Positions 18,480 through 28,393 of a stretch of DNA of 64,000 nucleotides are shown here, piece after piece. Position numbers and translations under genes: made by a program. Within the stretch, counting starts at the first letter, position 1; each line of letters begins with the position of its first letter. Source of the stretch: an uncultured Desulfobulbus sp. (GTDB lineage Bacteria > Desulfobacterota > Desulfobulbia > Desulfobulbales > Desulfobulbaceae); NCBI RefSeq assembly GCF_963665445.1, contig NZ_OY762276.1, positions 652,001-716,000 on the forward strand. The letters are read 5' to 3'. The notes under the pieces are model-generated. The model was not told the origin of the DNA. It did not search any database and saw only the letters and a list, made by a program, of their open reading frames with translations.

Positions 18480-19660
18480 CGTCATCCCGAACGTATGTGA
18501 GGGATCTCGCAGTTTGTAACCTATTGAGATCCGTAACGTCGCTCTGGATGACACCGTAGTGGCAGGGCAGATGGTCAAGAAGATCCCCCTGGGAAAAGCA
18601 GGCCATCGAAAATAATTCCCTACCCGGTAGCCCCACCGCAACTCAACAGCATTCCCCGATTTCCGTCATCCCGAACGTCTGTGAGGGATCTCGCCGTTGA
18701 TAGTTTGAGATGTCTCTCATCGTTTGAAGTGAAAGGGGAATCTGGCCTTTCACACCGGAACCTCCCCCCACCCGGATGTCATCCCGAACGAACGAGAGGG
18801 ATCTCGGAGTATTGTCCTTGCGATTTCTCTCTTCGTTCGAAATGACAGGGGAGATCCGGCCATTGTGCCTGAAGGGGCACAGAAACCCGCCGTTTGATTG
18901 AATCGTCTTTGCAGGCCACCGAAATTTTCCTCCGGGTAATGCAGACCATCAAAAATAATTCCCTACCCGGTAGCCCCTCCGCAACTCCACCGAACTCCCC
19001 GATTTCCGTCATCCCGAACAATGTGAGGGATCTCGCAGTTTGTAACCTATTGAGATCCGTAACGTCGCTCTGGATGACACCGTAGTGGCAGGGCAGATGG
19101 TCAAGAAGATCCCCCTGGGAAAAGCAGACCATCAAAAATAATTCCCTACCCGGCAGCCCCACCGCAACTCCACCGCACTCCCCGATTTCCGTCATCCCGA
19201 ACGAACGAGAGGGATCTCGGAGTATTGTCTTTGCGATTTCTCTCTTCGTTCGAAATGACAGGGGAGATCCGGCCGTAGTGCCTGAAAGGGGGACAGAAAC
19301 CCGCTGTTTGATTGAATCGTCTTTGCAGGCCACCGGAATTACCCTCCGGGTAAAGCAGACCATCAAAAATAATTCCCTACCCGGCAGCCCCACCGCAACT
19401 CCACCGCACTCCCCGATTTCCGTCATCCCGAACGAACGAGAGGGATCTCGGAGTATTGTCTTTGCGATTTCTCTCTTCGTTCGAAATGACAGGGGAGATC
19501 CGGCCGTAGTGCCTGAAAGGGGGACAGAAACCCGCTGTTTGATTGAATCGTCTTTGCAGGCCACCGGAATTACCCTCCGGGTAAAGCAGACCATCAAAAA
19601 TAATTCCCTACCCGGCAGCCCCACCGCAACTACACCGAACTCCCCGATTTCCGTCATCTC
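18480..19660. repeat. Palindromic repeat array H with LysR-like coding segment in its units
   Basis: Two unit types alternate. H1 (18480-18662 and about 19005-19185) has the arm GTCATCCCGAACGTATGTGA and a spacer with GACACCGTAGTGGCAGGGCA and GATCCCCCTGGGAAAAGCAG. H2 (about 235 bp) has arms GTCATCCCGAACGAACGAGA and ATTTCTCTCTTCGTTCGAAA, followed by an 80-bp segment at 18856-18935, 19269-19348 and 19500-19580 that matches the LysR gene region 14792-14872 at roughly four of five bases. In the last two copies the frame still reads VPERGTETRCLIESSLQATG, against VPEKGSETRRLIESSLQAAE in the LysR protein. All units share AAAATAATTCCCTACCCGG. Confidence 0.88.
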
Positions 19661-20169
19661 TCCGTATTGACACCTGCTGAGCACGTTACAACCAGTCAAA
19701 ACCGGTTGAATTCAGCTGAAAAGATAGAAAATACCACCAGTAACTCAACCGCGTGCCAGCCATAATGTCCGACGAATTTACGCTGCACGCAACTCTTCCC
19801 GGAGAGCGCTATTAATCATTGTCTGATATCACAGTTCCTGTGACCGTTGCTTTGCTCGAAAGAACTCAAGAATATCATGTATCAAGCATGAGAGTGATTC
19901 GCGATTTCCCAGGTAAATGAATTGCAGCCCTCGCCTCGCTTAGCAGATAGCGGGCATCAGACAATTTGGCAAAGATCAGGTGCCTCCCGAAAAATATGAA
20001 CTGTAGTCCGGACGGTAAACTCCCCCCTGAAAACAGGATTTTGAGCAAATTTTGGGCAAAACAACAGGGCTAGTTCGGGATTTCTCCTTTTTGCGGAGAA
20101 ACCTTGCCGGAAAGTGTCGCTTCAGAGGAAATTCATGCACGCGCCCGGTTCCAAGCAGGGGCAGCTGAG
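19661..20169. other. Intergenic stretch, no gene seen
   Basis: About 500 bp lie 3' of the minus-strand VapC gene. A short hairpin (GGTTTCTCC with GGAGAAACC, about 20083-20105) is visible. I found no coding frame with family resemblance. Confidence 0.35.
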
Positions 20170-20589
20170 CTATACCCAATCCTCAAGGTTAAGTTCATCA
20201 ACACGTGAAAATTCCCGCGTATTGTTTGTTACCAAGATGCAGCCGGCAGCAATTGCATGACCAGCGATAGCTGTATCATTGTTGCCAATAGGTGACCCTT
20301 TCTCCATAAGCCGTCTTTTAACATCGGTTGTCGCGTCAACAGCCTCTTTATCCCAAGGAAGTATTTGATCAATTCGTTTAAGAAATTCAGATACCAGCAC
20401 TGCATGCTTTGGCGAAGCTTTCTTTCCAAGCAAACCAAATTGCATTTCTTGATATGTGATAGCCGATATGACAATTCTGTGTTGGTTACTGACAATGGAT
20501 TGAAGCTTATTAAGTACAGAAAGAGGAGCCTCTCTCATAATAAAAGAACATATACAGGTATCCAGCATATAATCAATTTTCTTTTTCAA
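20170..20589 (-). CDS. vapC: VapC-type PIN-domain toxin
   Basis: The 139-aa protein has the PIN pattern KIDYMLDTCICSFIMRE (Asp10), SAITYQEMQFGLL (Glu48), KGSPIGNNDTAIAGHAIAAG (third Asp) and TNNTREFSRVDELNLEDWV. All four acidic positions are present. It follows its antitoxin on the minus strand with a 17-nt overlap. It is more AT-rich than the two other toxin genes nearby, suggesting a separate arrival. Confidence 0.92.
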   Translation of the reverse strand: MKKKIDYMLDTCICSFIMREAPLSVLNKLQSIVSNQHRIVISAITYQEMQFGLLGKKASPKHAVLVSEFLKRIDQILPWDKEAVDATTDVKRRLMEKGSPIGNNDTAIAGHAIAAGCILVTNNTREFSRVDELNLEDWV

Positions 20590-20815
20590 AACTAAACCGT
20601 CCTTCGTCAGAGATCACGTCATCACGCTCGGTAAGAAAATCAGGATCCGCTTTTTCAACATTTGCAAAAGATAACCAATCCGGACGAACAGGCCGCAAGG
20701 TGATCACATCACCATTCTTTATTATTTCTAATTCACTGATTTTTTGATACTCCATGTCCCGAGGCAATCGAATTGCCTGATTTTTGCCATTGGTGAATAT
20801 TGAAACTGTTCTCAT
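20573..20815 (-). CDS. vapB: VapB-type antitoxin
   Basis: The protein is 80 aa from ATG 20815, chosen because AAGGGGGGAGAG lies directly upstream; an in-frame start 12 codons earlier lacks such a site. It begins MRTVSIFTNGKNQAIRLPRD, the AbrB-like VapB signature, and ends in an acidic tail (ERDDVISDEGRFSFEKEN). It pairs with the overlapping PIN toxin. Confidence 0.9.
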   Translation of the reverse strand: MRTVSIFTNGKNQAIRLPRDMEYQKISELEIIKNGDVITLRPVRPDWLSFANVEKADPDFLTERDDVISDEGRFSFEKEN

Positions 20816-20922
20816 CGCTCTCCCCCCTTTTGTAAGGCAGATGTTAAGCATAGGCTACTATATAACTGCGTACTGCATAGGTCAAGCATATGCAAAAAGT
20901 CTCCTTGCTGTTTTAGGCCCTA

Positions 20923-21620
20923 TTGAGTTCCCTCATGTTCGTTCGGGATGACAGCGCGGTGTTAGCGAATTTTCGGGCCCCCCCTCTCGTTCCAACAAAA
21001 CCGATTATTCCGGTACAGGAAAAATAGCCACCCCCAGTAACGCCCCCCACTCTTGTGCCAACAGCAGCGATCCCCCTGGTACATGCCCCATCCCAGTAGC
21101 CCAAGAAACTCGCACCCGGTAATTCCCAACCCCAGCAACGCACTCCCCCTCTCCCCGTCATCTCGAACGCAAGGTGAGAGATCTCGTTGTTTCCATCTGT
21201 AGAAATTTGTCGCCTACGTTGGGGATGACAGCGCGGTGGTAGCGATTTTTCGGGACCCCCCCTCTCGTTCCAACAAAACCGATTATTCCGGAACAGGCCA
21301 AAACAGCCCAATAACCCCAGAACGTCCCACCCCGGGAATAGCCAACCCCAGCAACGCACTCCCTCTCTCCCCGTCATCTCGAACGCATGTGAGAGATCTC
21401 GGTGTTTCGTCTTGTAGAAAATTCTCACCTACGTTCGGAATGACAGCGATGTGGTAGCCAATTTTCGGGAAAACCACCCCTCTTGTTTCAACAAAACCGA
21501 TTATTCCGGAACAGGCCAACACAGCCCAATAACCCCAGAAAGTCCCACCCCGGAAATAGCCGACCTCAGCAACGCACTCCCCCTCTCCCCGTCATCTCGA
21601 AAGCACGTGAGAGATCTCGT
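20923..21620. repeat. Palindromic repeat array I, about 220-bp units, about three copies
   Basis: Hairpin arms GTCATCTCGAACGCATGTGA and TTCTCACCTACGTTCGGAAT recur. The spacer carries AACAAAACCGATTATTCCGG, ACAGGCCAAAACAGCCCAAT and CAGCAACGCACTCCC. The last block also occurs in array G spacers (CAACGCACTC). This is the last array before the polysaccharide locus; I see none downstream of it. Confidence 0.85.
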
Positions 21621-22413
21621 TGGTGGCGCCCAGTGAGATAGGCCTGGGTAATTGTGGTGTCGAGATAGTCCGGAAACATGAAGTTTTCTAAAGAGAGTTG
21701 CTTCTTAAATCAATAAAAACCAATAAAGTCAGTGTATTGGTATGGCGTATGAGGAGAGGGTTGGGAGGGGAGATAATCCGAAAAATAGGAAAAATAAATT
21801 TAAAGAAACTTGAGAGTTGAAAAGATAGAAATTTTAACTTGATGAATTTACATTCATTTTGAATGTGAAATATTAGCGGTAGTGGCTCGGGATAAAGTGG
21901 ATTTGTGCATAATGCCGGAAAATGGAAATAGCCATATAATTTAAAAATATGGTGAATATGGTGGCAAGGTTTCTTGTGGTTACAACGTCTTTAAGGGAAT
22001 TGTTGAACGGATTTGGATAGTGGAATAGGATTTGCTTCAGAAACGCTTGTGGCAACCTTGTGAGTTCGTAAAATCTAAACCAGAAAAGTTATGCCCTCGC
22101 AAAGCAGCACAACACAGAGCCACTGAGCGATGTTTCCGAGGCTGTTTAAAGCAGCTTAAATTTGCGAATGCTTCAACCGCTTCGATCGATAATGCTGCAT
22201 GCCAAGTATGTACATTGTGGGGACGCTGCCATAATTGAGGAATGAAAGCTAGGTTTCGGTAACAATGATAAAGTAAAAGGATATTTTCCTTTGAGTGCTC
22301 CTCCCCTGGCTTTAGTGGAGGGGCGTGGGGCTAATGTCTAGTTTGATATTAGACGTGAAGGAAACTTCTTGGTGCTGTAAGTGTAAGAATTTTAACAAGA
22401 AAAGGTGAGGGAA
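21621..22413. other. AT-rich intergenic leader of the PEP-CTERM gene
   Basis: About 790 bp has no convincing gene. A GC-rich hairpin-like segment (CTCCCCTGGCTTTAGTGGAG) lies at about 22303-22325 upstream of the coding start. A short open frame at 22032-22238 has no recognisable features. This marks the change from repeat-rich to AT-rich DNA. Confidence 0.35.
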
Positions 22414-22968
22414 ATGAAAAAGAAATTTAGTACGATGATTTTTGCAGGTATGCTGATAGGATGCTCCTTCAATGTTGCGTTAGCAAATGTTGACCTGGGG
22501 ACTAACTATTGGATCTGGGAAGGAACAGGTTTTACTTCAACGTTCCGGTTAAGTAATTCAGCTGGTGTCAATTTTACATTGGTGAGTACTGTTGATAGTT
22601 CAGAATATCTTACGTTCTATAATGGAACTTCATATGCGGGTATTACGGTTGCAAAAAATAATGATTCGTCTAGCTTGACTTATGGACACTATTTTGTTGA
22701 CAACATTACTGATAGTTTAGCTGCAATTGATATTGGAACAAAGGATGAATTCTATTTTGAGTTTGACGGAAGTAATTATTACAATATTGAGACCGATGAT
22801 GGTCACACGCTATATACATTGACGAGTTCAAGTGGGACTATGGAGGTATTTGTCGGCAACGCTGGGAACATTACTCCTTCAGCCGTTCCTGTTCCTAGTT
22901 CAGCCCTGCTCCTGGGTTCCAGTGTGCTGGGTCTCGTTGGGTTAGGAAGTCGCAGAAAAAAAGCTTGA
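22414..22968 (+). CDS. Secreted PEP-CTERM (VPxPSSALLLGS-type) sorting-domain protein
   Basis: The product is 184 aa from ATG 22414, with AAGGTGAG just upstream; GTG 22405 lies inside that site. The N-terminus is a signal peptide (KKKFSTMIFAGMLIGCSFNV then ALA). The middle is a Thr/Ser/Asn/Tyr-rich beta-type region with no family I recognise. The C-terminus is a tripartite sorting signal: VPVPSSALLLGSSVLGLVGL plus a basic GSRRKKA tail. Exosortase systems recognise such tails and usually accompany exopolysaccharide loci, which fits the genes that follow. No exosortase gene is in this window. A strong terminator follows. Confidence 0.87.
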   Translation: MKKKFSTMIFAGMLIGCSFNVALANVDLGTNYWIWEGTGFTSTFRLSNSAGVNFTLVSTVDSSEYLTFYNGTSYAGITVAKNNDSSSLTYGHYFVDNITDSLAAIDIGTKDEFYFEFDGSNYYNIETDDGHTLYTLTSSSGTMEVFVGNAGNITPSAVPVPSSALLLGSSVLGLVGLGSRRKKA

Positions 22969-23031
22969 TTTATTAGCTTAAAGCTTAAAAATTACTGGTG
23001 GAGCTTCCTTTTTTTATAGGAGGTACCCATT

Positions 23032-23064
23032 AAGGCTGAGGGGCTATCCTCTCAGCCTTTTTTT
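23032..23064 (+). terminator. Rho-independent terminator after the PEP-CTERM gene
   Basis: The stem AAGGCTGAG pairs with CTCAGCCTT across a 10-nt loop (GGGCTATCCT), and seven T follow. It is placed 64 bp after the stop codon. Confidence 0.88.
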
Positions 23065-23069
23065 GTGTG

Positions 23070-23330
23070 CCAGGCATGGCGTGCAAATCCAGCCTGCGTT
23101 AAGTGATTAACACCCCGACTAGGGGGGGCAATCCGAATCGCAAGTAGCCGAGTGTGCGCGAATTGAAATAACGTGACAACCGATACCTGCTCCGTACTGT
23201 CCCGAAGATTTTTTCTGCCGGTAAGCTTGCCGACAAGCATGGCAAGGGATTGAGTCCAGCGCTTGTAAGAATGGAACCTCTGTCACTCATGATGTAGTTG
23301 AGCAATTGCGTTTAATTTATAACTCAGGGA
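23070..23330 (-). pseudogene. Possible remnant of an IS4-type transposase N-terminus
   Basis: On the minus strand the frame reads SLAMLVGKLTGRKNLRDSTE, which resembles the N-terminal DUF4372-type segment of some IS4-family transposases (a fLF-LtGRKSLRD pattern). It has no intact frame or ends. The match is short, so this is a weak call. The rest of 23066-23622 shows no gene, only an AT-rich leader before gmd. Confidence 0.3.
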
Positions 23331-23622
23331 AAGTGCAATCAGTCGCTCTAAGACGATATATCTGTAGGTTATGGTGGGAATCTCCTTGTTTTATATATAT
23401 TTTTTGCAAAATCATTATGCCATAAAGCAGTTTCTCGAGTCTCCTTGGCTTCATTTTTTATGAAACAGCAGTGGAGTACCCAATTTCTTTAAAAATAAGT
23501 TACTCGGAATATCTCAAAGTGGTAAAATCGATGTGACCAATTAATGTCAAAGGTGTTTGTAAATTTACAAAATTTTCAGAATGTTACAAAAGTGTAATTT
23601 TTTTAGGGCATAAATAAATATC

Positions 23623-24741
23623 ATGATAAAACGCGCACTCATTACAGGCATCACCGGACAAGACGGTTCCTACCTGGCTGAACTCCTACTAGCAAAGGGC
23701 TATGAAGTTCATGGTATAAAACGAAGGGCATCACTCTTTAATACCCAAAGGGTAGATCACCTCTATCAGGACCCTCATGTCGAGAACCAGCGATTTATTT
23801 TGCATTACGGAGATCTCTCGGATTCGACCAATTTGATCCGTATCCTTCGAGAGGTACAACCCGATGAAGTCTATAATCTCGGTGCCCAGAGCCATGTCGC
23901 AGTTTCATTTGAGGCCCCTGAATATACAGCAGATGTTGTCGGCTTGGGGACCTTGCGTTTGCTTGAGGCTATTCGTTTGTTGGGCCTTGAAAAGAAAACC
24001 CGTTTTTATCAGGCTTCCACCTCTGAACTTTTTGGCCTAGTCCAGGAAATTCCACAAAAAGAGACAACTCCTTTTTATCCACGATCCCCCTATGCAGCTG
24101 CCAAGCTCTACTCCTATTGGATTACGGTCAACTATCGTGAGGCCTATGGCATGTATGCCTGCAACGGCATTCTTTTTAACCATGAAAGCCCGCGCCGGGG
24201 GGAAACTTTTGTTACCCGTAAAATTACCAGAGGGCTTTGCAACATTGCCCAGGGGCTCGAAAAATGTCTGCACATGGGGAATCTCAATGCATTACGTGAC
24301 TGGGGCCATGCAAAAGACTATGTGCGCATGCAATGGATGATGCTGCAGCAGGGGCAGCCCGAAGATTTTGTCATTGCTACAGGAGTGCAGCATACGGTAC
24401 GGCAATTTATAGAGTGGACTGCTGCGGAATTGGGCATTGAACTGCGTTTTGAAGGGGAAGGAGTTAATGAAACCGGGACAGTCGCAGCTATCCATGGCAG
24501 CAATGCCCCCGGCGTGCAGATTGGCGATGTCGTGGTGCGGATAGATCCCCGCTATTTTCGCCCTGCAGAGGTTGAAACCCTTCTCGGCGACCCAGCCAAG
24601 GCAAAGGAGAAACTCGGCTGGGTTCCGGAAATTACGGTCCAAGATATGTGCGCGGAAATGGTGAGGGAAGATCTGAAGATTGCCAAGCGCAACGCCTTCC
24701 TGTTGGCAAACGGCCACGAAGTGTGCTTGTCAGTGGAGTAA
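23623..24741 (+). CDS. gmd: GDP-mannose 4,6-dehydratase
   Basis: The 372-aa protein is full length. It has the Rossmann motif [14 protein letters not shown] near the N-terminus, the extended-SDR active site [15 protein letters not shown] (Tyr and Lys), the substrate-specificity region [20 protein letters not shown], and a C-terminal [20 protein letters not shown] segment, all typical of Gmd. It converts GDP-mannose to GDP-4-keto-6-deoxymannose in the cytosol. The fcl gene begins three bases after its stop, so together they make GDP-L-fucose for the glycan locus. Confidence 0.97.
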   Translation: MIKRALITGITGQDGSYLAELLLAKGYEVHGIKRRASLFNTQRVDHLYQDPHVENQRFILHYGDLSDSTNLIRILREVQPDEVYNLGAQSHVAVSFEAPEYTADVVGLGTLRLLEAIRLLGLEKKTRFYQASTSELFGLVQEIPQKETTPFYPRSPYAAAKLYSYWITVNYREAYGMYACNGILFNHESPRRGETFVTRKITRGLCNIAQGLEKCLHMGNLNALRDWGHAKDYVRMQWMMLQQGQPEDFVIATGVQHTVRQFIEWTAAELGIELRFEGEGVNETGTVAAIHGSNAPGVQIGDVVVRIDPRYFRPAEVETLLGDPAKAKEKLGWVPEITVQDMCAEMVREDLKIAKRNAFLLANGHEVCLSVE

Positions 24742-24744
24742 CGA

Positions 24745-25713
24745 ATGGCCATAAAACCACGCATATTTGTTGCCGGGCATCGTGGAATGGTCGGCTCTGC
24801 TATCGTAAGAAGGCTGCAGCGGGGGATAGAATGCGATATCGTCACCCGCACCCATTCCGAGCTCGATTTGCTCAATCAGGCTGCAGTTCAACGCTTTTTT
24901 GCAGAAGAACATATAGACCAAGTGTACTTGGCTGCTGCAAAGGTCGGGGGGATTCACGCAAATAATACTTTTCCCGCTCAATTCATTTATGAGAATCTCC
25001 TCATAGAGGCCAATATCATACATTCGGCCTATCTTTCCGGAGTTAAAAAACTTCTTTTTCTCGGATCTTCCTGCATTTATCCAAAATTTGCAGAGCAACC
25101 GATGCGAGAAGATGCTCTACTTACCGGCATTCTCGAAGCAACCAACGAACCGTATGCACTCGCTAAAATTGCAGGAATAAAGTTGTGCGAAAGTTATAAC
25201 CGCCAATATGGTGTAGACTACCGTTCCGTCATGCCGACAAACCTCTATGGCCCCGGAGATAATTTTCACTCAGAAAACAGCCACGTTATCCCTGCGCTTA
25301 TGCGACGCTTTCATGAAGCGAAACAACGTGGTTATAAGGAAGTCGTTATTTGGGGAACCGGGCAGGCATTGAGGGAATTTCTCCACGTGGATGATATGGC
25401 TTCTGCCAGCATGCACGTTATGGAACTTGATGCATCCACATACCAGAAAGTAACCCAACCCATGCTCTCACACCTCAATGTCGGAACTGGAAAGGACTGC
25501 GCTATAAGTGAACTGGCTGAGATCATGGCAAAAGTTATTGGTTTCAAGGGGACTCTAACATTTGATACATCCAAACCCGATGGTACCCCTCGAAAACTTT
25601 TGGATGTAAGCAAGCTCGACGGACTTGGATGGAAGGCAGCAATTCCACTCGAAATAGGATTGCAGGAGACCTATGCGTGGTTTGCAAGGAATCAGTTAAT
25701 CTTTAGGAATTAA
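24745..25713 (+). CDS. fcl: GDP-L-fucose synthase
   Basis: The 322-aa protein shows the NADP-binding start [17 protein letters not shown], the family motif [22 protein letters not shown] and the catalytic [18 protein letters not shown] (Tyr and Lys). It performs the 3,5-epimerisation and 4-reduction that yield GDP-L-fucose from the Gmd product. The three-base gap after gmd marks an operon. Downstream lies a transposon graveyard, so the operon may once have continued. Confidence 0.97.
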   Translation: MAIKPRIFVAGHRGMVGSAIVRRLQRGIECDIVTRTHSELDLLNQAAVQRFFAEEHIDQVYLAAAKVGGIHANNTFPAQFIYENLLIEANIIHSAYLSGVKKLLFLGSSCIYPKFAEQPMREDALLTGILEATNEPYALAKIAGIKLCESYNRQYGVDYRSVMPTNLYGPGDNFHSENSHVIPALMRRFHEAKQRGYKEVVIWGTGQALREFLHVDDMASASMHVMELDASTYQKVTQPMLSHLNVGTGKDCAISELAEIMAKVIGFKGTLTFDTSKPDGTPRKLLDVSKLDGLGWKAAIPLEIGLQETYAWFARNQLIFRN

Positions 25714-26030
25714 ACCCGGATACGTGAAGAAGCATCAATGCAAACACCAGGGAATTTAAATTAATATACTGAGTTTTATACATAAATACTGCAAAATCAA
25801 TCTGTAGTAAAAACTTACTCGACAGGTGAAAATATGAAGCGCTTGATCCTCGAACAAAGCAATGAAGAATTTTAAGCTCTTCAGCCGAACCTGTGGGAAA
25901 AAAAGTTGGATTTTAATGATGTTATAGCCAGAGGGCAGTCCGAAAGATCCTCCCTTATCGTCTCCCCCTTTTTGTGAGGGGAGGTGATAAAGGAAGATAT
26001 AGAAGTGGTGCCGGAAATTTGGACAAGCCG
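25714..26030. other. Intergenic stretch, no gene seen
   Basis: About 315 bp separates fcl from the first IS. An imperfect dyad CTCCCCCTTTTTGTGAGGGGAG (about 25965-25986) is the only notable structure. Confidence 0.35.
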
Positions 26031-26088
26031 TTAAGTGGAATTTCTGCTACCACTAATGCTCATAGATGAGCACAGCATGGAGCAGAAA

Positions 26089-26389
26089 ATGGCAAAAGGC
26101 ACACGACGAAAACATTTAGCCGCATTTTAAGCAAAGGTTGCTCTCGCAGCGATCGCCGGAGAGAAAACACTGGCTGAGTTAGCCGATCAATTTGAAGTCC
26201 ATCCAAATCAAAAAACCACTTGAAAACGGCAAATGGTCGAAGGGGCCTCGGGCGTTTTCGATAAAACGCCCAAGCAACCAGAGGTTGATCTGAAATCGTT
26301 GCACGCCAAGATTGGTCAGTTGACGCTGGAAAACGATTTTTTAGAAAGCGCGCTCACCAAGGCGGGTTTGCTGAGCGCAAAAAAAATAA
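26089..26389 (+). pseudogene. IS3-a transposase OrfA, broken
   Basis: The frame MAKGTRRKHLAAF, AKVALAAIAGEKTLAELADQ, FEVHPNQ, VDLKSLHAKIGQLTLENDFL is the helix-turn-helix/leucine-zipper OrfA of IS3 elements. Two point stops interrupt it: TAA after AAF, where Lys is expected, and TGA where the usual Trp of TTWKRQ stands. The C-terminus is then split by the IS1595 insertion and resumes at 27428 in the join to OrfB. Confidence 0.8.
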
Positions 26390-27427
26390 AGTGGGTATGC
26401 AGTTTGCTCAACCGGCCACATGATGTAGTATGGGGGCATGGAAACCCAAAAGTATCCTGTTGCCGGAACCGACTACCCACGGACTTTCCAAGAATTTGAT
26501 ATTTGGTTTGCCAGCGAAGAAAATTGCCTTCAATATGTTGCTAAGCTTCGATGGCCCGACGGTTTTCGTTGCCCCTCCTGCGGCGTAATAGCTGAAAATC
26601 CATCTCTGATGGAAAGAGGCCTTTATCTGTGCAGGCAATGCAAGCACCAAACTTCGATTACGGCTGGTACACTGTTCCATAAAACGCACAAACCACTTCG
26701 TATCTGGTTTCTGGCGATGTGGTTCGTCACGAGTCAAAAGCATGGGGCCAGTGCCCTTGGGCTGAAGAGAGTTCTTGGCCTCGGAAGCTACAATACTGCA
26801 TGGGAGTGGCTGCACAAACTGCGTCGCGGAATGGTCCGCCCTGGACGAGACCAGTTGAAGAGCCCTGTTGAAGTTGACGAGACGTACATTGGTGGAGTTG
26901 GGGCACAAATCAGAGGGCGCGGTGCCGAAGGAAAGACAATTGTGGCGATAGCTGCTGAGATCAGAGGGAAAGGGCCTGGCAGAATACGCATGGCGGTGGT
27001 GCCGGATGTATCGTCGGAGAGTCTCCATACATTTATCGAGGATAATGTTCAGATGGGTTCCGAGGTGCGCACTGACGGATGGAGCGGATACAAGGGCTTG
27101 GAAGACAAAGGATACCGGCATAAAGTCATAAACATTGCGGCAAGTGGCGATCCCGCTCATGTAGTCATGCCAAGAGTTCATCGAGTAGCTTCTCTCTTTA
27201 GTCGTGTGTGGCTTGGAACTCACCAGGGAGCAATTCGGCCACCACACTTGGCTTATTACCTTGACGAGTTCACGTTTCGATTTAATCGACGTAACTCGAA
27301 GACCCGAGGGTTATTGTTCTATCGGTTGATGGAACAGGCTGTAGATTGCGCCCCTGCTCCCCGTAAAATTTTGATTGGTGGACAACCACAACCTGTGGTG
27401 CGTGGTTGAGTAAACTGCATACCCACT
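26390..27427 (+). mobile_element. IS1595-family insertion sequence, complete
   Basis: The 1038-bp element has 24-bp terminal inverted repeats at 26390-26413 and 27404-27427 with one mismatch (AGTGGGTATGCAG at the outer left end). A perfect 8-bp target duplication AAAAATAA flanks it (26382-26389 and 27428-27435). Removing the element and one duplication restores the IS3 reading frame across the junction (SAKKIIDRNHPLP), which confirms the boundaries. Confidence 0.95.
26438..27409 (+). CDS. IS1595-family (ISXO2-like) transposase
   Basis: The 323-aa frame is intact. It has an N-terminal zinc-ribbon (CPSCGV, then CRQCKHQTSITAGT), a FHKTHKPLRIWFLAMW helix, and the ISXO2-like catalytic region beginning VEVDETYIGG with a later RTDGWSGY. 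The C-terminal FNRRNSKTRGLLFYRLMEQA is typical. With intact ends and a perfect target duplication, this copy looks recent and possibly active. Confidence 0.93.
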   Translation: METQKYPVAGTDYPRTFQEFDIWFASEENCLQYVAKLRWPDGFRCPSCGVIAENPSLMERGLYLCRQCKHQTSITAGTLFHKTHKPLRIWFLAMWFVTSQKHGASALGLKRVLGLGSYNTAWEWLHKLRRGMVRPGRDQLKSPVEVDETYIGGVGAQIRGRGAEGKTIVAIAAEIRGKGPGRIRMAVVPDVSSESLHTFIEDNVQMGSEVRTDGWSGYKGLEDKGYRHKVINIAASGDPAHVVMPRVHRVASLFSRVWLGTHQGAIRPPHLAYYLDEFTFRFNRRNSKTRGLLFYRLMEQAVDCAPAPRKILIGGQPQPVVRG

Positions 27428-27435
27428 AAAAATAA

Positions 27436-28262
27436 TAGACCGTAATCACCCCTTGCCCTTGAAAAAGCAGGCTCAACTGGTCGGGATAAGCCTAAGCAGT
27501 CTCTATTATCGAGCCCGACCAGTGTCGGCGTCCGACTTGGATCTCATGCGCCGGATCGACGAACTGCATCTTGAGCATCCGTTCATGGGAACGCGCATCT
27601 CGGGGATCAGTTTGCCCGTGCTGGTATCCAAGTTGGTCGCGGCATATCCGCACAGTGATGAAGCGTATGGGCCATTAAGGCGGTTTACCGAAAGCCTGGA
27701 ACAAGCAAGAAACACCCAGGACATAAGATTTACCCGTATCTTTTGCGGGGGCTGACCATCACCCGGGCCAACCAGGTATGGGCGCAGAATACGACATATA
27801 TCCCGATGGCCAAAGGCTTTGTCTATCTTACGGCCGTGGTTGACTGGGCCAGTCGCAAGGTTCTGGCTGCCAAGGTAGCCATAACCCCTGGAGGCAAGTC
27901 ACGCCGTTGATGTATTAAAAGAAGCATTTAACCGGCACGGCACCCCTGAAATCGTCAATACCGACCAAGGGAGCCAATTCACCACCGAAGAGTTTGTCCA
28001 GGCAGTGAAGAGCAGAGGCTGCAGATTGAGCATGGATGGTCGTGGCTCTTGGCGCGACAATGTATTTGTGGAACGTCTCTGGAAATCGGTCAAATATGAG
28101 GAGGTGTACCTGCATGCCTATGAATCCGTCAACGAAGCACGCGGATCGATCCTACGCTATTTGGATTGGTACAACCACTCCAGACCACACTCCAAAATAA
28201 AAAAGAAAACGCCTGATGAGGCATATGCCGTGATGCTGCCGAAGGTCGAACTGGCAGCCTAA
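27436..28262 (+). pseudogene. IS3-a transposase OrfB, broken
   Basis: Pieces of the IS3 integrase-like OrfB are visible: LPLKKQAQLVGISLSSLYYRA, then in other frames TNQGSQFTTEEF-type sequence and SMDGRGSWRDNVFVERLWKS, KYEEVYLHAYESVNEA and SRPHSKIKKKTPDEAY. Several frameshifts between 27600 and 28000 remove activity. The catalytic DDE frame is no longer continuous. Confidence 0.82.
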
Positions 28263-28393
28263 ATACGGGCAGAGGTTCCACTTAACAATTTAACATCCTT
28301 GTTCAGACAAGTGAGGCCACCTCTATAACATACTAAAATTACTACACAAAACAACAAGGGTTTTTCCGTGAAGGAGATTCCATAACTATCAGA

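Larger units (their letters stand above)
26031..28285 (+). mobile_element. Degenerate IS3-family element (IS3-a), interrupted by an IS1595-type element
   Basis: The imperfect terminal inverted repeats are TTAAGTGGAATTTCTGC at 26031-26047 and GCAGAGGTTCCACTTAA at 28269-28285 (15 of 17 matching). It carries two transposase frames typical of IS3, both broken. An IS1595-family element sits at 26390-27427. A diverged right end of the same IS type is found at about 39403-39490. Confidence 0.82.

Noticed and set aside
20100..20180. tRNA-like sequence near the minus-strand VapC gene
   Set aside because: A GGTTC-like stretch occurs, but no cloverleaf with acceptor and anticodon stems can be formed.
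22032..22238. Small protein of 68 codons upstream of the PEP-CTERM gene
   Set aside because: There is no ribosome binding site, no recognisable domain, and the codon use is unlike the neighbours.
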